Origin: JACJWR01 sp963842975
GTDB lineage: Bacteria; Actinomycetota; Actinomycetes; S36-B12; UBA10799
Direction: 5' to 3'
Length of the DNA stretch: 64,000 nt
Assembly (NCBI GenBank): GCA_963842975.1
Contig: CAWJIH010000004.1
Coordinates: forward strand, 124,001-188,000
Shown here piece after piece: positions 1-8,111 of the stretch. The stretch's first letter is position 1. Each line of letters begins with the position of its first letter. A program made the translations under genes and the position numbers. Under the pieces are notes generated by a model. That model had not been told where the DNA came from. It ran no database searches and saw nothing but the letters and a program-made list of their open reading frames with translations.

Positions 1-1306
1 GCACTCCGGTGGCGATCAACGGAACGGTGACGCGGGCGAAGGTTGCGATTGGCCCAAGACCCAAACTCCTGCTCTGCTGCTCAAGCACAGGTGGTACTGC
101 GGCCATAGAGGTGCGCACGCTGCCGAGGGCTTTCGGCAAGAAGAGCACACCGTATGCGAAACCGACCACCACCACAGTCTGGTACACCGCCGGAACCACC
201 GCCAAGGTGAAGAACACCAATGAGAGCCCCACCACAACTCCGGGCAACACGTGGCTGATGAAGGCGCCGGTCTCGGTGGCGCGCACGGCGGCGCCACGGT
301 AGCGGGCCGCGAGGATCCCCACCGGGAGCGCCAGCACCACCGCGATTACGGCACCGATGGCCGACACCGTGATCGTGGCAGTGGCGGCCGAGACGAGGCT
401 GGACACGTCGACGCTATTAGTGGAGGCCGAGCTAGCGAGCATCCGCAACAGCGAATAGGTGGGCACTCCGAGGGCCAGCACGGTCAGTGCCCCCAAACCG
501 GTGAGAGCGGGCAACGCCCAGCGGCCGAGGGGCACCGGGAGGCCTTCTTTCGGGGTGCCGGCGCCAGTGCGCCACCGCTGGGCGGAACCACGAGAGGCCT
601 GCTCGCCGAGCACAAAGACCAACGCGAGCACGATCAGCAGCAGCGCGAGCACTGCGGCGCTGGTGCGGTCGAAACTCGCACGGTAGGAGGCATAGATGGC
701 GCGGGTGAAAGCGTCGTAGCGCATGATCGCCACGGTGCCGAAGTCGCTCAGGGTGTAGATGGCGGCCAGCAATGTCCCGGCAGTTGCAGCCGGAATCACC
801 TGCGGCAGCCCCGCTCGACGGAAGGCCCGCCAGGGACTCGCGCCCAGGGATCGCGCGACTTCCTCCGCGCCGGCGTCGGAGGCGCGGAAGGCGGCGGCAA
901 CCGGCAACACCACGTATGGCGTGCTCACCAAGGTGAGCACCAGCCAGGAGCCACCGAATCCGCCCATACCGGGGAACAGGGCCAGCCAGGCATAGGCGGC
1001 GACGTAGGACGGAACCGCCAGCGGCAAGGCCAGCAGCACTAGCCAGACCCGCCGCATCGGCAAGCGCGAACGGGCCACCAGCCAGGCAGCGGGAATGCCG
1101 ATCAGCACGCAACTCACCGCCACCGCCACAGTCAGGCTGAGGCTGTTCACCGCCACCTGCCAGGTTCGTGGCCGGCTGAGTACGGCCCAGATCGTTTCCC
1201 AGCCGGCGTCGGCGGTCCGGACCAGAAGGTACCCGAAAGGGATGAGCGCAATCGCCGCGCTGGCCACTGCAAGTAGCAGCAGCCAGCGTGGCGGTCGACG
1301 GCTCAT
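1..1306 (-). CDS. Iron(III) ABC transporter permease, FbpB-like (3' end outside window)
   Basis: Inner-membrane permease of a ferric-iron type ABC importer. About 435 residues are visible, reading from an ATG at 1304-1306 off the left edge, so the C-terminus is missing. It is rich in hydrophobic helices and has two permease halves, each with an EAA-type cytoplasmic loop: near residues 148-167 (EEVARSLGASPWRAF) and a second near the truncated end (EQQSRSLGLGPIATF). This double-length architecture is typical of FbpB/SfuB permeases. It lies 70 bp downstream of the substrate-binding lipoprotein, and an ATPase gene would be expected beyond the edge. Both genes probably share the iron-box promoter at 2480-2498. 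The family call is firm; iron as substrate is inferred from the box and the partner. Confidence 0.85.
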   Translation of the reverse strand, partial: MSRRPPRWLLLLAVASAAIALIPFGYLLVRTADAGWETIWAVLSRPRTWQVAVNSLSLTVAVAVSCVLIGIPAAWLVARSRLPMRRVWLVLLALPLAVPSYVAAYAWLALFPGMGGFGGSWLVLTLVSTPYVVLPVAAAFRASDAGAEEVARSLGASPWRAFRRAGLPQVIPAATAGTLLAAIYTLSDFGTVAIMRYDAFTRAIYASYRASFDRTSAAVLALLLIVLALVFVLGEQASRGSAQRWRTGAGTPKEGLPVPLGRWALPALTGLGALTVLALGVPTYSLLRMLASSASTNSVDVSSLVSAATATITVSAIGAVIAVVLALPVGILAARYRGAAVRATETGAFISHVLPGVVVGLSLVFFTLAVVPAVYQTVVVVGFAYGVLFLPKALGSVRTSMAAVPPVLEQQSRSLGLGPIATFARVTVPLIATGV

Positions 1307-1376
1307 GGTGTGGGTGCTTTCTGGGCTAGGTGGTGTGCTGCGGACCCGGCGGCGGGCCGAGCGCGCAGCTTGCGGA

Positions 1377-2456
1377 TCAGATCAGGCCGACGTCTTGCAG
1401 CATCTGCTGGGTGGCCGGCAACTCGGACAGTTTCTCAAGCGGCACCGGCGGGCCCTGCAGGGACTCCAGCGCTGGCAGGCCCTCAGCGGCATCCACTCCT
1501 GCCACTAGTGGGTATTCGTAGGTCTCGTTCGCGAAGTACTCCTGGGCTGGTGTAGCCAGCAGGTAGGCCACGAACTCGTCGGCTTCCGTCCCTGCCCCGG
1601 TGGCGAGGATGCCGGCACCCGCGACGTTCACGAGGGCGCCTGGGTCCTCCGGTTGGGAGAAGGCGATTTGGGCGCGCATGGCGTCCGCTCCCACCTCGGA
1701 GGCCTTCTCGTACCAGTAGTAGTGGTTGATCAGACCGAGTTGCACCTGGCCGTTGTTGACCGCGTCCAGAATGAGGCCGTTCTTCTCGTAGGTCTGGACG
1801 TCGTTCGCAACCAGGCCCGCAAGCCATTGCTGCGTTTCTTCGTCGCCGATCGTCAGGCGCATCGCGGTGACGAAGGACTGGAAGGAGGCGTTGGTCGGCG
1901 CGATGGCCACTTGACCATCCCACTTGGGGTCGGTGAGGTCGAGCACGGAAGTCGGGACGTCGGCGGTGGGGACCTGCTCGGAGTCGTAGGCGATCACTCG
2001 CGAACGTCCCGTGACTCCCACCCAGTTGCCTTCCTCGCTGGAGAACTGGGGCGGCACCAGCGCGAAGCTGTCGGCGGGGATGGGGGCGAGCAGGCCTTCT
2101 TGCCCGACCGCGCCGAGCGCACCGGCGTCCTGAGCGAAGAACACTTCGGCGGGGGATTGGTCCCCCTCTTCGATGAGTTGTGCAGCCAATTCGGCGCTGT
2201 CGCCGTAGCGGACCTCGGTGGCGATGCCGGTGTCTTCGCTGAACTGCTCCAGCAGCGGCCCGACCAGGCTCTCACTGCGCCCGGAGTAGACCACCAGGGT
2301 GCCGTCGGCAGTTGCCGTGGTGGCCTCGGTTGTCGGGCTGGTGGTGGAGCTGCCGGTGCCGCCGGCACAGCCGGCCAGGGCCATGGCGCCCACTAGGGCG
2401 CCACCGACGGCGAGCGCGAAGGGTCGGGGTGCGCGACGAGGGCGCAAGCGAAACAT
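1377..2456 (-). CDS. Iron ABC transporter substrate-binding lipoprotein, FbpA-like
   Basis: Extracytoplasmic receptor of the importer, 359 residues. The N-terminus has a basic stretch, a hydrophobic segment and a lipobox ending at Cys30 (ALAGC), followed by a Ser/Thr-rich linker, so it is a lipid-anchored protein. The mature part begins with the LVVYSGRSESLVGPLLEQF region typical of Fe(3+)-binding proteins of the extracellular solute-binding family 1. A Tyr-Tyr pair in the NHYYWYEKA segment matches the position of the iron-ligand tyrosines in FbpA. The start is an ATG with an AAGGAAG ribosome site, 23 bp downstream of an IdeR/DtxR box. First gene of an iron-regulated operon with the permease downstream. 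Confidence 0.88.
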   Translation of the reverse strand: MFRLRPRRAPRPFALAVGGALVGAMALAGCAGGTGSSTTSPTTEATTATADGTLVVYSGRSESLVGPLLEQFSEDTGIATEVRYGDSAELAAQLIEEGDQSPAEVFFAQDAGALGAVGQEGLLAPIPADSFALVPPQFSSEEGNWVGVTGRSRVIAYDSEQVPTADVPTSVLDLTDPKWDGQVAIAPTNASFQSFVTAMRLTIGDEETQQWLAGLVANDVQTYEKNGLILDAVNNGQVQLGLINHYYWYEKASEVGADAMRAQIAFSQPEDPGALVNVAGAGILATGAGTEADEFVAYLLATPAQEYFANETYEYPLVAGVDAAEGLPALESLQGPPVPLEKLSELPATQQMLQDVGLI

Positions 2457-2479
2457 TGGCTTCCTTTTCCGTGGGGAAC

Positions 2480-2498
2480 TTAGGTAAGCCTAACCTAC
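2480..2498 (-). promoter_or_regulatory. IdeR/DtxR iron box upstream of the iron importer
   Basis: The 19-bp sequence TTAGGTAAGCCTAACCTAC is a near-perfect interrupted palindrome matching the known IdeR/DtxR consensus TTAGGTTAGSCTAACCTAA at almost every position. It lies 23 bp upstream of the receptor start codon, where a bound iron-loaded repressor would cover the promoter. Repression in high iron is inferred from the family. Confidence 0.88.
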
Positions 2499-2532
2499 AT
2501 TGGGGGTCCCGGTGGTGAGATTCGGGGTGGGA

Positions 2533-2940
2533 TTAGGTGCGCGGTACCGGAAACAACCCACGTAGGTCGCTGCGCTCGCCGGATGCTCGGATATCGCCTG
2601 ACTCGACCGCATCGGCCCAGGTTCGGATCCCGGTGGCAAGTTCCACCAGGGTTCGGGCCTTCATTTGCACCAACGCCGGTGGCGTGCCTCGGCGATGCCT
2701 CACCCCGGCCACCACCTGCACCGCGGCGTGGGGCGGCACCCGCACCTCCACGCTATGCCCCGGAGCCCGTGCGCTCAGGTCGGCCAGGATCTCCTTCACC
2801 GCCGACTTCTCCACCGCTCTCGGGGGCCGCTCGCCGACGTCGTAGCAGGCCAGGCACTGCGTGACGGCATCGCTACGTTGATCCATATCGTCGCTGGGCA
2901 GCCTCCCGGCCTCGGAGCCGGTGGGTTCGGGTGGCGTCAT
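2533..2940 (-). CDS. Small SCP-like (sterol carrier family) protein
   Basis: A 135-residue cytoplasmic protein with no signal peptide or membrane segment. Sequence such as EVRVPPHAAVQVVAG...RGTPPALVQMKARTLVELATG resembles the actinobacterial bacterial-SCP-ortholog proteins; in Mycobacterium a member (Rv0807) lies beside purF, and here too it is near purine genes. Its ATG overlaps the stop of the upstream hydrolase (ATGA), so it is the last gene of a three-gene coupled set. Ligand and role are unknown. The family call is moderate. Confidence 0.7.
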   Translation of the reverse strand: MTPPEPTGSEAGRLPSDDMDQRSDAVTQCLACYDVGERPPRAVEKSAVKEILADLSARAPGHSVEVRVPPHAAVQVVAGVRHRRGTPPALVQMKARTLVELATGIRTWADAVESGDIRASGERSDLRGLFPVPRT

Positions 2941-3824
2941 GCGTCCCTGCCGAGTGCTTCGGTCAACGGCGGCAGCATTGCGGCCCCGGCCAACGGTGGG
3001 GCAGCTGTCGGGCAGGTGGTTTCGACCCAGTCGAGCACGGTGTCCAGCGCCTCGCGCCAGTGCGAATCGAGCATCATGTCGTGCCCGCCCGGCACCAGCA
3101 CGGGCTGTGTTCCGACCTCGGCTGCGGCGCGGGCGAGGTCCGCAGCTGCGAGCAGGCGATCCTGCTCGGCGCCCACTACCAGCACGGGGGTGTCGATCGG
3201 TTCCAGTCGATGCGGCCAGGCCATGGCGTATTGCGCCCAGGGCGATTCCCGTCCCAGCCGGCTCAGGTAGCCCGCAGCGATAGTCGGATCAAGGTTGGCG
3301 AACAAATCGGCGGCAGTCAGCGGCAAGGTGCTGCCCAGCACGGTTCGGGCAGTGGCGGTTGGTTTGCGGGTGAGTCCTTGAATCAGCGACCGGCGTAGCC
3401 CGCCAGCGGGGAAGGGCGCAAGTAGCACTCCGGCGGGTGCGGGGTACCGGGCCAGTGCCAACCGGGCGGGTAGCGCGGCCAGCGAGTGAGCGATGAGCAC
3501 GGGCGGTGCGGGCAATGTGGCGATCACCTGCAGCAGGTCATGCAGGTAGTCCCGGCCGGTGGTGCGACCTAGGCGGGTGTGGCCGCCGGAACCACCGTGG
3601 CCGCGGAACGACATCGCGTAGGCGCGGTAGCCGCGTTCAGCTGCTGCGGGAAGCCAATGTTCGGCGTAGCACCAGGCGCCGTGGCCCAGTCCTGGCAGGA
3701 ACAACAGCGGCGGACGTTCGCCTGGCGACTCCGGGGTGGCTTCGAGGACCTCCAGGTGTTCGGGCCGCGAGGGGAACGACCACTCCCATGGGCGCATCAC
3801 GCGCGGGCCGCGGGGTTGCCTCAT
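2937..3824 (-). CDS. Alpha/beta hydrolase
   Basis: A 295-residue alpha/beta-hydrolase fold protein. The oxyanion-side motif PLLFLPGLGHGAWCY is near residues 39-53. The nucleophile elbow reads IAHSLAALP with Ser114 as probable nucleophile; Ala replaces the usual second Gly of GHSxG. VVGAEQDRLL supplies the likely acid and VPGGHDMMLD the likely histidine. No signal peptide. It overlaps the genes on both sides by 4 nt (ATGA junctions) and is probably translated with the monooxygenase and the SCP-like protein. Pairing with a flavin monooxygenase suggests ester or lactone turnover, but the substrate cannot be read. Confidence 0.85.
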   Translation of the reverse strand: MRQPRGPRVMRPWEWSFPSRPEHLEVLEATPESPGERPPLLFLPGLGHGAWCYAEHWLPAAAERGYRAYAMSFRGHGGSGGHTRLGRTTGRDYLHDLLQVIATLPAPPVLIAHSLAALPARLALARYPAPAGVLLAPFPAGGLRRSLIQGLTRKPTATARTVLGSTLPLTAADLFANLDPTIAAGYLSRLGRESPWAQYAMAWPHRLEPIDTPVLVVGAEQDRLLAAADLARAAAEVGTQPVLVPGGHDMMLDSHWREALDTVLDWVETTCPTAAPPLAGAAMLPPLTEALGRDA

Positions 3825-5224
3825 CCGGGCGCTCCCACCCTCGTCGTCGCACGGATCCGCCCGAGTAGCTGCTGGAGCGCCGCTAGGTACTCCTGGTGGG
3901 CGATTTCGTAGTAGTGCCGAGTCGAGTCTTTGTAGTGTGCCCCGCCAGTGAACCGGCGGTTGGCCATGTCGATGATCTCGCGATGGATGGCCGCTGCCCG
4001 GGCCGGATCACGCTGGGCGAGCGCCAGGAACTCAGCGATCGTCTCGCCCTGCCAGTGCGCGATCGCCCACTGCCCGGAGTCCGGTTGGATCAGGCCAGAC
4101 AGCCACAGGTTCGGGTGGGTCGGGGAGGCCATTTGCAGGCCGAGGCAGGGCCGATCATCGCGGATGCCGAGCACGGCGGGATCGGCGAGGAAGTCGAACC
4201 TTGCCAGGTAGCCGGTGGCGAACACCACCACGTCGACGTCGGCCCGGCGGCCGTCGCTGAACGTCGCGCCGTCAGCGTCGAAGCTTGCCACGTCGCCGCG
4301 CGGGTCGATGTCGCCGTGGCCGAGGTAGTAGATCAAGTTCTGGTTGACCACTGGGTGGGTTTCATAGAAGGCGTGATCCGGTTCCCGCAGGCCGTAGCGG
4401 GTGTAGTCGCCCACCATCGCCTTGTGCATCAAGGTGTACATGCCGCGGCGGACCCGGATCGGCAGTTTGAAGGCGAGTAGGCGGTCAGCTACCTGGTCGG
4501 AAGGTCGACCGAGGGCGTATTTCGGGTTGTACCAGTAGGCCCGGCGGGTGGAGTGAAAGGTGGCCGCGGCGTTCTGGGCCGATTCGACCGCGATGTCGCA
4601 GCCGGTGTTGCCAGCACCCACCACTAGCACCCGGCGTCCGCGCAACTGGTCGGCCGACTTGTAGTCCGCGGAGTGCAACACTTCCCCGGCGAAGCCGTCG
4701 AGGCCGGGGTAGGCAGGGATCTTGGGGTGCCAGTTGTGGCCGTTGGCGAGCACGACGGCGTCGTAGCGCAGGGTGGTCTCGACGCCGCCCGCTCGCCGAA
4801 TCGTGACGTCCCACCGCGGGCCGCCAAACTCCCCCGGCGTCGGATCATCCGCCTCACGTACCTCGACCACCTCGGTGTTGAACAGGTACCGCTGGTGGAC
4901 GCCGAAGTGCTCTGCGTAGCGCTCGAAGTAGGCCAGCACCTGCCGATGGCTGGGGTAGTCGGGGTAGTCGTCCGGCATCGGAAAGTCGGGGAACTGGGTG
5001 AAGGGTTTTGACGAGATCAGGTGGGTGGATTCGTAGACCCGCGAGGTGGGCGCGCCGAACCGCCAGTTACCGCCGACCCCGTCGGCCCGGTCGAATCCGT
5101 CGGCCGGAATGCCGTGGGCGAGTAGTGCCTTGACCGCCGAGATCCCGTGTGGCCCGGCCCCGATCACGGCCACCGCACCGGGGCGCGGGACGGCCGCAGA
5201 CGTCGGCGCAGCTTCGTTCTCCAT
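3821..5224 (-). CDS. Flavin-containing monooxygenase (FMO/BVMO-like)
   Basis: A 467-residue flavoprotein. An FAD-binding Rossmann motif (VIGAGPHGISAVKAL) is near residues 20-34. A second dinucleotide motif for NADPH (LVVGAGNTGCDIA) lies mid-protein, directly preceded by the family fingerprint FAGEVLHSADY, matching FxGxxxHxxxY. ATG-type N-hydroxylase/FMO motifs such as VFATGY are present. Such enzymes use NADPH and O2 to oxygenate nucleophilic or carbonyl substrates. It is the first gene of the monooxygenase-hydrolase-SCP set. Whether it acts as an FMO or a Baeyer-Villiger enzyme cannot be decided. Confidence 0.88.
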   Translation of the reverse strand: MENEAAPTSAAVPRPGAVAVIGAGPHGISAVKALLAHGIPADGFDRADGVGGNWRFGAPTSRVYESTHLISSKPFTQFPDFPMPDDYPDYPSHRQVLAYFERYAEHFGVHQRYLFNTEVVEVREADDPTPGEFGGPRWDVTIRRAGGVETTLRYDAVVLANGHNWHPKIPAYPGLDGFAGEVLHSADYKSADQLRGRRVLVVGAGNTGCDIAVESAQNAAATFHSTRRAYWYNPKYALGRPSDQVADRLLAFKLPIRVRRGMYTLMHKAMVGDYTRYGLREPDHAFYETHPVVNQNLIYYLGHGDIDPRGDVASFDADGATFSDGRRADVDVVVFATGYLARFDFLADPAVLGIRDDRPCLGLQMASPTHPNLWLSGLIQPDSGQWAIAHWQGETIAEFLALAQRDPARAAAIHREIIDMANRRFTGGAHYKDSTRHYYEIAHQEYLAALQQLLGRIRATTRVGAPG

Positions 5225-5253
5225 GGCTCTTCACGGTAGGCCCTTTCCCGCCG

Positions 5254-5781
5254 ATGTGCAGGCCCTTCGTGCGGCGGCTGCCGGACTGGTGGCTACTACT
5301 CATTGCGGCAGCGATTGTGGCGGTGGCGCCCTTGCTGCGCGATGCGGTGGACTACCTGCAATGGTGGGGAGGCGAGCTGAATGTTGTCGACGGAGTAGCA
5401 CCCCCTGGCATTCTGGTGCACCCACCCATCGACTACGTACCTGGACTCTCACCCGGCACAGCGGTTGTCGGCCTGTTCGTGGCTGGATGGTTCCCGCTAT
5501 TTCCGTGGCTTGCGTTCCCAGTGCTGGGTTTGGTGCTCGGCCGTCGCATGATTGTCGATCGGCCTGGTCTTGTCCCACGATGGGCAGGAATGGGTGTGCT
5601 GGCGCTGGCGGCGGGCCTGACCGTCGCACTTACTTCGGTCAAGGCCTCGCGGGGCAATCCAGTGAGTGATCACATATCGGTCTTCTCCTTCACCCCGGAG
5701 TCGACCTCGCTGCTGCTAGCGCAACTCGGCATCGTGTTGTTAGTGATAGCTGCTGCACACGCTGGGCTCGACCGGGCCTAA
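5254..5781 (+). CDS. Small polytopic membrane protein, possibly a remnant of a membrane acyltransferase
   Basis: A 175-residue protein with about four hydrophobic helices (WWLLLIAAAIVAVAPLL, the segment around GLFVAGWFPLFPWLAFPVLGLVLG, WAGMGVLALAAGL and a C-terminal LLLAQLGIVLLVIAAA). The WFPLFPWLAFPVLGLVLGR piece resembles part of heparan-alpha-glucosaminide acetyltransferase-like/DUF1624 membrane proteins, but those have about twice as many helices, so this may be a shortened copy. I chose ATG 5254 because upstream in-frame starts would run antisense through the monooxygenase. Its stop overlaps the purL stop tail to tail. Confidence 0.55.
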   Translation: MCRPFVRRLPDWWLLLIAAAIVAVAPLLRDAVDYLQWWGGELNVVDGVAPPGILVHPPIDYVPGLSPGTAVVGLFVAGWFPLFPWLAFPVLGLVLGRRMIVDRPGLVPRWAGMGVLALAAGLTVALTSVKASRGNPVSDHISVFSFTPESTSLLLAQLGIVLLVIAAAHAGLDRA

Positions 5782-8075
5782 CCCAGAACGGCTGGCAGCG
5801 TCGACTCGTGGGCGGTGCGAAGTTCGTCAAGACTCAAGACGATTTCCTCGCCGTACACGTTGCCGACGACCACCACTTGCTCGTCGCCGCGGCCGAGGTC
5901 GCCGCCCAACCCGGAATCGACGACGCCGATCCGCTCGCACGGGAAGTTGCGCGCCCTGCACATCTCGGTGAAGCGCAGTTCCTCGGAGCGCGGCACCACC
6001 ACCAACGCCCGGGCCGTCGACTCCGACAGCAGGAACACGAACGGGTCGATGCCATCTGGTATCCAGGTGCGCGCCCCGGTGCCGGAACGCATCGCCATCT
6101 CGATCAGCCCGATCGCGACGCCACCGTCGGAGAGGTCGTGTGCCGCGGTGAGCATGCCGTCGCGGGAACCTGCCACCAGGATCTGTCCCAGTTGACGTTC
6201 GGCCTCAAGGTCAACTTTCGGCGGCAGCCCCCCGAGGTGACCGTGCAGGTGCGCCCACTCGGAGCCGCCGAACTCGTCTGCGGTCGCACCGAGCAGATAG
6301 ATCAGTTCGCCGTCGATGCCCCACGACATCGGCGTGCGCCGGTCGGTGTCGTCGAATACTCCGAGGACCCCGACCACCGGCGTCGGGTGAATCGCGGTGT
6401 CGCCGGTGGAGTTGTAGAAGCTCACGTTGCCGCCGGTCACCGGCGTGCCCATCTGCTGGCAGGCATCGGCCAGCCCCGTCACGGCTTCGGCGAACTGCCA
6501 CATCACACCGGGGTCCTCCGGTGATCCGAAGTTCAGGCAGTTGGTGACGGCCAACGGGACTGCGCCAGTGGCGGCCACGTTGCGGTAGGCCTCCGCGAAC
6601 GCCAATTGAGCGCCGGCGTACGGGTCGAGTTTGGCGAAGCGGCCGTTGCAGTCGGTGCTCAGCGCAACACCGCGGCCAGTGGATTCGTCGACCCGGATCA
6701 CACCCGCATCCTCGGGTTGGGCGAGCACGGTGTTGCCGCGGACGTAGCGGTCGTATTGGTCGGTGACCCACGCCTTCGACGCCAGGTTCGGCGCGGCTGC
6801 CAGGGCCAGGATTTCCTTGCGCAAGTCCGCGGCATCGGCGGGGCGGGGGAGAGAATCGGGGGTGTTGGCCTGCAGTGCGTCAAGGTATTCCGGGCGGGCC
6901 AGGGGCCGGTTGTACACCGGTCCATCGTGGGCCACCGTGCGCGGCGGCACGTCCACGATGAGTTCGCCGTGCCAGGTGATCCGCAGTCGCTTGCTGTCGG
7001 TGACCTCACCGATCACGGTCGCGGGCACGTCCCACTTGGCGCACACGGCGAGGAACTCGTCGACTTTCTCTGGAGTCACCACCGCGCACATCCGCTCCTG
7101 GGACTCGCTCATGAGGATTTCCTCCGGCGAGAGCGTGGGATCGCGCAGCGGGACGAGGTCCAGCGCGACGTCCATGCCGCCGTCGCCGTTGCTCGCGAGT
7201 TCGCTGGTCGCGCAACTGATGCCGGCGCCGCCGAGGTCCTGGATGCCTTCGACTAGGCCCGCCTGGAGCACTTCCAGGGTGCACTCGATCAGCAGTTTCT
7301 CCATGAACGGGTCACCGACTTGCACTGCGGGGCGCTTGGCCGGGCCGGTGTCCTCGAAGGTCTCCGATGCCAGCACGCTCACCCCGCCAATGCCGTCGCC
7401 GCCGGTGCGCGCGCCGTAGAGAATCACCTTGTTGCCCAGACCCTTTGCGCTGGCCAGGTGGATGTCCTCGTGCTTCAGCACGCCTAGCGCCAGGGCGTTG
7501 ACCAGCGGGTTGCCGGAGTAGCAGGAGTCGAACACCACCTCGCCGCCGATGTTGGGCAGGCCCAGGCAGTTGCCGTAGCCAGAGATCCCGGCCACGATGC
7601 CGGGCAGCACCCGGCGAGTGTCGTCCGCGTCCAGCGGACCGAAGCGCAGCGGATCCATGATCGCGACCGGCCGTGCGCCCATCGAGATGATGTCGCGGAC
7701 GATGCCGCCGACGCCGGTGGCCGCACCCTGGTAGGGCTCCACGAAGCTCGGGTGGTTGTGCGATTCGACCTTGAACGTCACGGCCAGGCCGTCGCCGATG
7801 TCCACGACCCCGGCGTTCTCGCCGATCCCGACCAGCAGGGCGTCGGTTTCCGGCGCCTTCTCGCCGAATTGGCGCAAGTGCACCTTGGACGACTTGTACG
7901 AGCAATGCTCGGACCACATCACCGAGTACATGGCCAGTTCGGAGTTGCTGGGGCGCCGTCCCAGGATGTCGCGGATGCGCTGGTACTCATCGGCTTTGAG
8001 GCCGAGGTCGCGCCAGGGCTGGTCGGTGTCTGGGGTGGTGGTCGCACGGTCGACGGTGTCGAGGTCTCCGGTCAC
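5778..8075 (-). CDS. purL: Phosphoribosylformylglycinamidine synthase subunit PurL
   Basis: Catalytic subunit of FGAM synthase, converting FGAR plus glutamine-derived ammonia and ATP to FGAM in de novo purine synthesis. The 765 residues are the size of the small PurL type that lacks its own glutaminase and needs PurS and PurQ, both encoded about 2 kb upstream on the same strand. Family motifs include ELAMYSVMWSEHCSYKSS near the N-terminus, HNHPSFVEPYQGAATGVGG, DLGGAGISCATSE and TGGNVSFYN. It starts with GTG at 8073-8075, directly preceded by a -10 hexamer consistent with a leaderless transcript. The gene is intact. Confidence 0.97.
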   Translation of the reverse strand: MTGDLDTVDRATTTPDTDQPWRDLGLKADEYQRIRDILGRRPSNSELAMYSVMWSEHCSYKSSKVHLRQFGEKAPETDALLVGIGENAGVVDIGDGLAVTFKVESHNHPSFVEPYQGAATGVGGIVRDIISMGARPVAIMDPLRFGPLDADDTRRVLPGIVAGISGYGNCLGLPNIGGEVVFDSCYSGNPLVNALALGVLKHEDIHLASAKGLGNKVILYGARTGGDGIGGVSVLASETFEDTGPAKRPAVQVGDPFMEKLLIECTLEVLQAGLVEGIQDLGGAGISCATSELASNGDGGMDVALDLVPLRDPTLSPEEILMSESQERMCAVVTPEKVDEFLAVCAKWDVPATVIGEVTDSKRLRITWHGELIVDVPPRTVAHDGPVYNRPLARPEYLDALQANTPDSLPRPADAADLRKEILALAAAPNLASKAWVTDQYDRYVRGNTVLAQPEDAGVIRVDESTGRGVALSTDCNGRFAKLDPYAGAQLAFAEAYRNVAATGAVPLAVTNCLNFGSPEDPGVMWQFAEAVTGLADACQQMGTPVTGGNVSFYNSTGDTAIHPTPVVGVLGVFDDTDRRTPMSWGIDGELIYLLGATADEFGGSEWAHLHGHLGGLPPKVDLEAERQLGQILVAGSRDGMLTAAHDLSDGGVAIGLIEMAMRSGTGARTWIPDGIDPFVFLLSESTARALVVVPRSEELRFTEMCRARNFPCERIGVVDSGLGGDLGRGDEQVVVVGNVYGEEIVLSLDELRTAHESTLPAVLG

Positions 8076-8082
8076 GGAGTCG

Positions 8083-8088
8083 AGTCTA
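8083..8088 (-). promoter_or_regulatory. Leaderless -10 element of purL
   Basis: TAGACT followed by 7 nt and the GTG start. It fits the actinobacterial TANNNT -10, with transcription starting at or next to the start codon. No ribosome site is visible between them. Confidence 0.6.
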
Positions 8089-8111
8089 TGGCTCCACGAT
8101 CGGGTGCTGCC

